NCBI GenBank assembly: GCA_005792545.1
Contig: SXRM01000025.1
Span: 1-64,000, forward strand
Reading direction: 5' to 3'
Length of the DNA: 64,000 bases
Source of the DNA: Pseudomonadota bacterium
GTDB lineage: Bacteria; Myxococcota_A; UBA9042
Shown here: positions 49,201 to 58,200 of the stretch, in pieces
Layout of the letters: each line of letters opens with the position of its first letter
Position numbering within the stretch: position 1 is the first letter of the stretch
Position numbers and translations under genes: made by a program
The notes under the pieces: model-generated
Told to the model about the DNA's origin: nothing
The model's input: only the letters and a program-made list of their open reading frames with translations
Databases searched by the model: none

Positions 49201-52200
49201 GCTTTCCAGGATGGTCAGGCCGGTGCTCGACGCCTTCCAAACGAATACCCATTTCTCGCCCGCTGCGACCATGGGCTTGGCGACCGAGGTGAAAGTGTAC
49301 TTGGTGTAAACGCCGGCGCCGTTCTGTGCGACCGACACCGGTCCAATGGTTTCCACAGGCGTCGGACTGGTGATGGACACCGGCAGCGTCGTTGTCTTGA
49401 AAATGGTCAGCGTAACGTTCTGCGCGGTCGGGGCATTGAAGGACACCTCAATCTTGGCGAAGCTGCCAGGCAGGGTCCAAACAACTTCCTGTGCCAGGTA
49501 GTTGGTCAGGCTGTTGTTGGTTCCGGTCGCAAGATTGGTCTCAACCGCGCTCGGCGCCGCGCCGTTGCAGTTGTTGTCCTTGCCGTCGCACAGCTCGAGT
49601 TTGCCTGGGTTGGTCTGACCGTCACCGTCATTGCAGTCACCAGCGACTGTCGCGATGTTACTGCCCGAAGCGACGCACGCGCACACGGCCGGGCCTACAC
49701 CGTAGCCGTCTTTGTCAGCGTCCAGGTAGAAGTTGGTGCAGTTGGTCGCACCCGCGTCGTTCAAGCTGCCGTTGCAGTTGTCGTCGTAGGACGTCGCGCA
49801 GTTTTCAGGCACGCCAGGCTTGACCGCGCTGTTGGTGTCGTCGCAGTCGCCGGCCGCCACAGCCTTGAAGGCGCCGTTGGCCGCGCACATGCACTGCTTG
49901 ACGTTGGCGCCGTAACCGTCGCTGTCGCCATCGTAGTAGAAGTCGATACAGCCCGCGCCGCCGGTACCGTTGAGGTTGCCGTCGCAGTTGGTGTCGACTC
50001 CGTCGGCGCAGCTCTCAATGGCACCCGGATTGATGGTCTTGTCGGTGTCCTTGCAGTCGCCGCCGCCCTTGGGGCAAGTGCTTGGCGTGCCGATGGTAAT
50101 CTTGGCCGAGTCACAGTAGCCGTCGCCGTCTTGGTCGCAGCCTTCGTCAATGACGCTGTTGCAGTTGTTGTCGATACCGTCACAGACCTCGGTCGCGCCG
50201 GTGAACACGTTGCTGTTGCCGTCGTTGCAGTCGCCGCCCTGAGTGGTCTTGTAGGTGCTGTTGGCGATGCACAGGCACTGCGACTCACCTGTGCTGGACA
50301 CCTGGCGCAGCCAGGTGACGAAGGTGCTGTTGGCGCCACCGTTGGGTTGGCCAGCCGACGGACTGCCGTCGAGCGCGTAGTTGGCGGCGTTGTTCAGCCC
50401 GGTGATGTCACCGGTAAAGGCGATAGTGCCGCTGGCACCGTTGCTGGGTGCGCTGCCGAGTTGCGTCTTGGCCGCTGCGCCCAGTGCGCCCGTAGCGGCG
50501 CCGTAACGGATGGAGTCAATGCTGGTAGTGCCCGCACTACTGGTGTCGATCCAGGCGACGTCGGACGCTGCAAAGTCGCCGCCCGCCGCGGTCACGGACA
50601 CCAAGCTAGTGTCAAAGAGCAGCGTCAGGTTCCAGTCTGCACCGGCCGGATTGTAGGTCAGATCCTGCGCGACGCCCGCGCCCTGACCGGCGACCGTGAT
50701 GATGGTGCCGGCTTTGAGCGTGGTTAGGTTCAGCGAACCCAACGCCAGCTGGTACTTGCCGAGCTTGGCTGCGCCATCTGTGGCGGAGTCGCCGAAGTAG
50801 TACGTGGCCAGTTCCGTCGCGGTGATGTCGGCCGTGATCAGGAACTCGATGAACTCGTTGCCAGTAACACCCGGAAAGCCATTGGTATTGCGGCGGATCT
50901 CGTTTATCGCCACTTTCTTGAAGACCGTACTGCCCTTGCCGTAGCCGTCACCGTCAAAGTCGGCAAAGAAGATCTGGCAGTTGACAGCGTTCGGATCGTT
51001 GGTGCTGCCCGAGCAGTTCTCGTCGATGGTGTTGCCGCAAACTTCCTTAGCGCCAGGGTTGATGGTGTTGTCGTTGTCGGCACAGTCGCCGCCGCCCTTG
51101 CTGCAGGTCGGCGCCGTGCTCGGAGTCGACATGTTGCCGTCGCAATAGTCGTCATTGTCGTCGTCGCAACCGTCGTCTGCGGTGTTGTTGCAGTTGTTGT
51201 CTTTGCCGTCGCAGACCTCGTTGCCGGCTGGGTTGACGTTCTTGTCGGTGTCATCGCAGTCGCCGCCGCCCAGCGGGCACACGTTGGGTGTGCCGCTGAC
51301 GGTCATCGCCTTGGTGCAGAACTGGTCGCCGTCCGCGTTGCAGCCTTCATCGACTTTGGTGTCACAGTTGTTGTCGATGTTGTCGCAGATCTCGGTCTTG
51401 CCCGGCACCATGTTCGGGTTGGTGTCGTCGCAGTCGCCCTTCTGGCTGGCCGTATAAGGCGAAGCCGAGGCGCATTTGCAAGCCACCAAATCCAAGCCAT
51501 AGCCATCTTTGTCGTTGTCATAGAAGTAGTTGGTGCAGCCGGTCGAGCCGTCTTCGTCGACGTCGCCATTGCAGTTGTTGTCGAGCGTGTCGCACTTCTC
51601 GGCCTGACCAGGGGCGACGGAGGCGCTGGCGTCGTCGCAGTCACCTGATAGCTTGGCCTTGTAGGCCCCAGAGGCCTGGCACAGGCACTGTGCGATGTTC
51701 AAGCCGTAGGTGTCGCTATCGGCGTCAAAGTAGAAGTTGATGCAGCCAATTGCGTTGGGATCATTCTGCGAACCGCTGCAGTTGTCGTCTTTGAGGTTAC
51801 TGCACACTTCTTTGGCGCCCGGGTTGACCGAACTGTCGTAGTCGTCGCAGTCGCCGCCGCCCTTGATGCAGGTGCTTGGCGCCGGATTGCTGACCGTCAG
51901 CGCCGCATCGCAGTAGGTGTCGCCGTCGTCGTCGCAGCCGTTGTCTGCTTTGCCGTCGCAGTCATCGTCGAAACCGTCGCACACTTCACCGACTTTGCCC
52001 TTGTAGACGTTGGGCTTGGTGTCGTCGCAGTCGCCGCCGCCGTTGGGACAGATGGTCGCGCTGCCGCCATAACCCATGCTGCCGTCGCAGTAGCCGTCCT
52101 TGTCATCGTCGCAGCCCTCGTCGATGCTGCCGTCGCAGTTGTCGTCTTTGTCGTTGCAGGCTTCCGGAGCGCCAGGGTTGATGGTCTTGGTGGTGTCGTC

Positions 52201-55200
52201 GCAGTCGGCGCCGTTGGTCGAGGTGAAGGTACCCGCTGTCGTGCACATGCACTTCTTGGCGCCGGCACCGTAGGTGTCGCCATCACCGTCGGCGTAGAAT
52301 GCGTTGCAGCCAATGGCGTTGACATCATTCTCGCTGCCGTTGCAGTTGTCGTCCTTGCCGTTGTTGCAGATTTCAGCTTTGCCCGGGTTGACGGCGGCAT
52401 CGGTGTCGATGCAGTCGCCGTTGCCATTGGCGCACACGGTCGGGCTACCGATGACGGTCATGAGGCTGTCGCAGAACAGGTCGCCGTCGTCGTCGCAGCC
52501 GTTGTCGACCTGCTTGTCGCAGTCGTTGTCGGCGTTGTCGCAGATTTCCTTGGCGTTGGGGTTGATGAGCTTGTTGTCGTCGTTGCAGTCGCCCGGGTTC
52601 TCCGCCGAGTACTGACCGACCGGCTGGCAGTAGCATTTGTAGGCGTTGGTGCCGAACTTGTCGCCGTCTGCATCGAAGAACAGCGGCGTGCAGTCGATGG
52701 CGCCTGCGTCGTTGTTGCCGCCGTTGCAGTTGTCGTCGTCTGCAGTCTTGCAGTTTTCTTGCATCCCCGGGTTGATGTTCGAGTTGCCGTCATTGCAGTC
52801 GCCACCGCCGAGTGGGCAGGCCTTGGGCTTGCCAACGGTGAAGATGCCGCTGTCGCAGTAGCCGTCTTTGTCTTTGTCGCAGTCTTCGTCGATGACGCCG
52901 TCAGAGTTGTTGTCCTTGCCGTCGCAGATTTCTTTGCCTTCGGGATTGATCGCCGGGTCGAGGTCGTCGGTGTCGCCCGGACCCTTGGGGCAAACGTCGA
53001 GCGAAGCCGTGCCGGCGCCAGCGGAGCAGGTGGCGACCACAGCCATGGTCTTGACAACGCCGCCGCACGGGTCGCCGAGCACCGTGTGCCAGTTGATGGT
53101 CGAACAGCTGGACTTGCCGATGCAGTTGCTGGCGATGTAGTTGATCTCGCCGGCGGCGTCGCAGCTGCCCTTGGTAAAGGTCGGGCAGGTGCCGGTGACG
53201 GTGCCGTACTCGGCGTACTTAATCGCGGTGATGGTGCTGCCCGCCGGGCACGCCAGGGTCAGGGTCTGGCCGTCTTTGGCGCTGTTGCAGACGTCTTTGC
53301 CCGCGGCCGGCGGATCGTAGGCCAGGCCTGTGTCGCAGTAGTCGTCGGCGTCGTCGTCACAGCCTTCGTCGATCTGGCCATTGCAGTTGTCGTCGACGGC
53401 GTTGCATTTCTCGTCGATGGCCGGGTTGACACCGGCGTTAGCATCATTGCAGTCGCCCGGTTGCTTGGCGCTGACCAGGCCGTTGCCGACGCACATGCAC
53501 TTGAACGGCGTAGTGCCGTAGGCGTCGCCGTCGATGTCGGTGTAGAAGTTGCTGCAACCTAGCGCGTTGGTGTCGTTGTTGCTGCCGTCGCAGTTGTCAT
53601 CCTCGGGCGTCGCACAGGTTTCTTGCATGCCCGGGTTGATGGTCTGCTTGGCGTCGTTGCAGTCGCCGCCCTTGGTGGCCTTGAAGGTGCCCGACGCGGC
53701 GCACAGGCATTTGCTGGCGCCGGAGCCGAAGGCGTCACCGTCAAGGTCGGTCCACAACTTCGTGCAGCCATTGGCATTCTCTTCGTCTTGCAGCGTGTTG
53801 CAGTTGTCGTCTTTCTTGTTGTTGCAGATCTCAGCGAGGCCCGGATTGACCGTGCCGTCGTTGTCGTTGCAGTCGCCGGTGCCGTTGACGCAGATCGGCG
53901 GCTTGCCGACCACCGTCAGGCTCGAGTCGCACCACGCGTCACCGTCGTCGTCGCAGCCTTCGTCAATGGTGCCCGAGCAATTGTCGTCGATGCCGTTGCA
54001 GATTTCGACCTGGCAGGCCGGGTCACCGCAGCACGACGTCTTGTCGAGGCAGTCAATGAGCGTATTGGCGTTGTCGTCTTTGCCGTTGGTGCAGTCTTCG
54101 CCTTGGCCGCAGGTGATCGACAGGTCGAACTGGGTGGTGTCGTTCGGGCCAGCCGTGTCAACGACCACGTAGTACTGGATGTTGGCGCCGGCGGCGAAGG
54201 TGATGCTCTTGGCGTCGTTGGCGATGCAGCCCAGCGGGTCGCAACCCTTGCCGGTGGCCTTGAGCACGAACAGGCGGGTCTTGGTCGGGTTGCTGACGTT
54301 CTTGAGCTCGACCGTGACCGGCTTGCCCTGGGTGGCCTTGAACCCGTACGACACTTCCTTGCCCAGCCACTGGTTGGCCAGATCGCACGAGTAGACGCTA
54401 GTCGCCTGGGTGCTGTCGCCGCCGTTGTTGACCAGCTTGGTCGGCGCGGCGCCACAGTCCAGATTGGTCTGCGCGGCGCACAGGCAGGTGTTGTCGTTGG
54501 TGCATGCGCCGGTCGCGCACTTGTCGGCGGTGCAGGCGTTGCCGTCGTCGCAGTCGGTGTCGGCTTTGCAATCCGGGAAGCCATTGTTGAAGAAGGTGAT
54601 GATGCGCTCCATCATCACGGTCTGGGTGTCAGTTCCGCTGGCGATCACGCCGCCAAATGGCACCGACATACCGATGGTGCGGTACTTGGCGGTCGGATTG
54701 TCGTGGCCCACTGCAACCCAGAACTTCTCGATTGCGTCGTTCTTGAGCAGGTTGCGGGTCTTCTGGACCGCCAGGTTGCCGTCGATCTGGTCGTTGACGT
54801 TGTTGTACGCCAGACCTTGATCAAAGGCCCAGGCCTTGGGCGTCGGCGGCGAGGTGCTGGTGTCCGCGAACGCGGCGTAGCCTTTCAGTGGCCCGGTGAC
54901 GCCGTTTGGTGCCGAGTCGAGCACACCCTTGATCTTGAAGAACGAGTGCAGCGTGGTCGGCGTGTCGAACATGAAGGTGTCGCCACCTTCCATGTAGACC
55001 TTGCCGCCGCCGGACAGGTAGGCCTTGAGCGGAGCGACCTCGCCGTCGAGGAGGACGTGGTTGTCCGGGTAGACGCCGAGTGTAATGAACACACCGTTGA
55101 ACTTGGCCAAATCTGGATACAGCGACAGATCGCTGATGATCTGGCCGAACTGACCCTTGGAGGTCAGCGCAGCCTTGATGGCGTTGGCGCTGGCCACTGG

Positions 55201-58200
55201 GACTTCACTGGGCTTCCAGATGAGGTAGCCGCCCTGGTAGGTGACCGTGACCTTGAAGGTGCACAAGCCCTGCAGGAAGCCGTCGGTATAGCGCACGGTG
55301 ATCGTGTGGTCGCCGACGTCGGTGAGCTGCGTTGGCTGGATGACGACGTTGCTGTTCCAGGTTTCGTCGATCCAGTAGTACAGGGCCGATGAGACGCTGG
55401 CAAAGCTCGGGCCGCTGACCAACTGGAAGCTGATGATATCTGCGGCATCGGGATCAATGACCTTGATCGGCACGTTGAATTTGGTGCCCACGGCAACGCT
55501 TTGGTTGGCCGGGCAACCGTTCTTGGTCACCGGCGGTCCGCCCTTGACGATACAGACGTTGTCGACGGCGAATTCGTCGAAGTTCAAGCTACTGGAGGCG
55601 GCGACGCAGAAGGCGATGCGCAGGCCGTTGGAGCCGGTCAACTCAGGCGGCAGCTTGATGGTTAGCTTCTCAGGTCCAAGCTGGTCCGTGGTGGCGATTG
55701 GGCCGTCGAGGATCGCCGCGGTGTTCCAGTCCACCGAGGCGCCGCCGAGCGAGCCGCGGATGGTCAGTGTCGTGTTGGCGATCGCCGGCAAGAACGACCG
55801 ATCGAACTGCATGGTGATGGCCGCGGCGCCGGCTGCTTGAACCACCGGCGACTGCAGGCAGGTCAGGAAATTGGTCTTGGTCGGTGTCCAGGTCAGCCGC
55901 GCATACTGGTCCGGGCCGAGCGGGCCGTCTTTGGCGATACCCCAGTTGGAGGCGGCCGTGCCGGCGACGTCACCCGGCAACCAGCCCATCGACTTGACGG
56001 TGCCTGCGCCTTCAAAGTCTTGACAATACGACAGGTTGACCACGCACGGAGTCTTTTCGACCGCGGCGCACTTGAGCGCGCCGTCGCCCTGAGCCTGGCA
56101 CTTGCCCACCGCGCACGAGGTATTGAGGTACGCGCAGTCCACGGCCTCGGTGGCCGGGTCGCAGCACAAGGTCTGGCCAGCTTCGCTCGCCGTGTGCACG
56201 CATTCGTTGAAGATGCAGTAGTCGTAGGTGCAGGGCTTGCTGTCGTTGCAGTCCAACTTGTCGAGGCAGCAACCGACGATCGCCGTGTGGGTCTGCTTGT
56301 AGACGCCGCCAGTCAGGACGCATCCGTCGGCGGTGCAGACGTTACCGTCGTCATAGCTGCTGGCCTGCTCGGGACTGCACGCGTTGCAGCCAGGCGTGGT
56401 CACGTAGGCGCAGGCGCCCTTGCCGGCCACGATGTTGCTGCACTTGTCGGTGGTGCAGCCGTTGCTGTCGTTGCAGTCGGCGTCGTTGGCGCAGCAACCG
56501 TTCTTGGGCACCGTGTGGCGGCACTGGTTGTTCAGGCAGTACTCGATCGTGCAGGCATTGTTGTCATTGCAAGCGGTCTGGGCGTCGGTGTCATCCAGGC
56601 AGCACTCGTTGATCTTGGACGACGAGCACTTGTTGTCCGAACCGCACTTGTCGAGCGTGCACGGGTTCTTGTCGTCGCAGTAGGCGTCGTTGTCGCAGCA
56701 CAATGCAGCTGGTTGGGCCACGTTTTGGCACTGGCCACAGCCGTCAACGGTGATGCATTTGTCCTGCGTGCACGGCTTGGCGTCGTCGCAGTCGAGGTCA
56801 ACCTTGCACTTGCCGGTGGCGAGCGTGTGCTTGCACTGGTTGAAGCCGTCGCAAAAGTCCTGGGTGGTGCAGTCGTTGTCGGCGCACTCTTCATTGGTAG
56901 CGCAGCAGCCGGCCTGGCCGTTGCTTTGGAATTTGCAGGTGTTCGAAGTCGCCGCGAGCGTGGCGTCGATGCCCCAGCTCTTGCGCAGGTAGTTGAGCAC
57001 CGCGTTCTTGTCGTCATCCGACAGCGGCTTGTCGTAGTACAGAATCTGGCCGATGTACGCGTGCGAGTCCTCAGAGATTTCCGACGAGCCCACGAACAGC
57101 ACCTTGGTGCCCTGGCCAATGGTGTTGCCGTCGGCTGTCGACTCGACGTAGCTCGACCCGCCGCCGACCGCGGCGTAGGTGCGCTTGGTGCCGGCGACGC
57201 GGCCGAACAGGATGTAATTGGTGTTCTCGAGCAGCGTCAGCTCGGCGCCGTTGTTGTCGTTGCCGCTCTGGAAGTGGGTGGTGCCCGGCTGCTTGGCGGC
57301 GTTCTGCTCGAGCGACCAGTCCATGTCGCGGTTACCATGGTGGGCGATCGCGCCCCAGCCGTCGGACTTGCGCCATTGAATGACCGTAAAGACTGTGACC
57401 TCAGTCGTCAGCGGGAAGCCCGCGGTCGCCATCCGGCGATCTGCGCCGTCAAAGTCGATCGCCGGCAGACCGTTGATGAGCTTGTCGCCAAACATCGGCG
57501 CGGGGCCGTTGGGCGTCAGGTGGCGGCCCTTGCCGCTCAAATCTTTCCATTCGGTGACCTTGCCGGTGCCGTCTTTGACGATGCTCAGGGCATTGCGCGC
57601 GTCGTAGTGCGCGGCGAGACCTGCCGTGACCGGCAGTGCGCCAGCGCCGAGATCGCAAGTGTCGAAAGTACACGGGTTGCCGTCGCTGCACTCGGCGTTG
57701 GACTCGCAGCACAGCGGCTTGGTCAGGTCCTTGCTGTAGACGCAGACCTTGTTGACGCAAGCGTTAATGGTGCACAACTTGCCGTCGTCGCACTCGGCGT
57801 CCGTGTCGCAGCAGCTGGGGTCGGTCTTGCTGTACTTGCAAGTCAGCGCCGCGTAGTTGCAGGTGTCCAGGGTGCAGAACTTGTTGTCATCGCAGTCCGA
57901 GATCGTTGTGCAGCAGCCGGCGATCTTCTTATAGGTGCACAAACCGGCAGTCTGGCCTTCGGCGATTTCGCAGGCGTCCAACGTACAAGGGTGGTTGTCG
58001 TCGCAGTCAAGAGTCTGCTGGCAGCAGTCTTTGACCTTGAGGTTTTTGCACTCGTAATTGTCGCAAAAGTCGTTGGTGCACGGCTGCTTGTCGTCGCATT
58101 GGGCGTTGGTGCCCTTGATATCGCAGCACTTGGGCTTGGTGGCGTCCTGGGTATGCACGCACTGAGTCCAGCCGCCCATGTTCTTTTCGCACTTGTCGAT

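Noticed and set aside
47716-50727. 1003-aa plus-strand ORF antisense to giant 3 (also 55837-58245, 53623-55392, 40630-41976)
   Set aside because: Antisense artefacts; no family signatures, while the minus strand has recognisable domains throughout.
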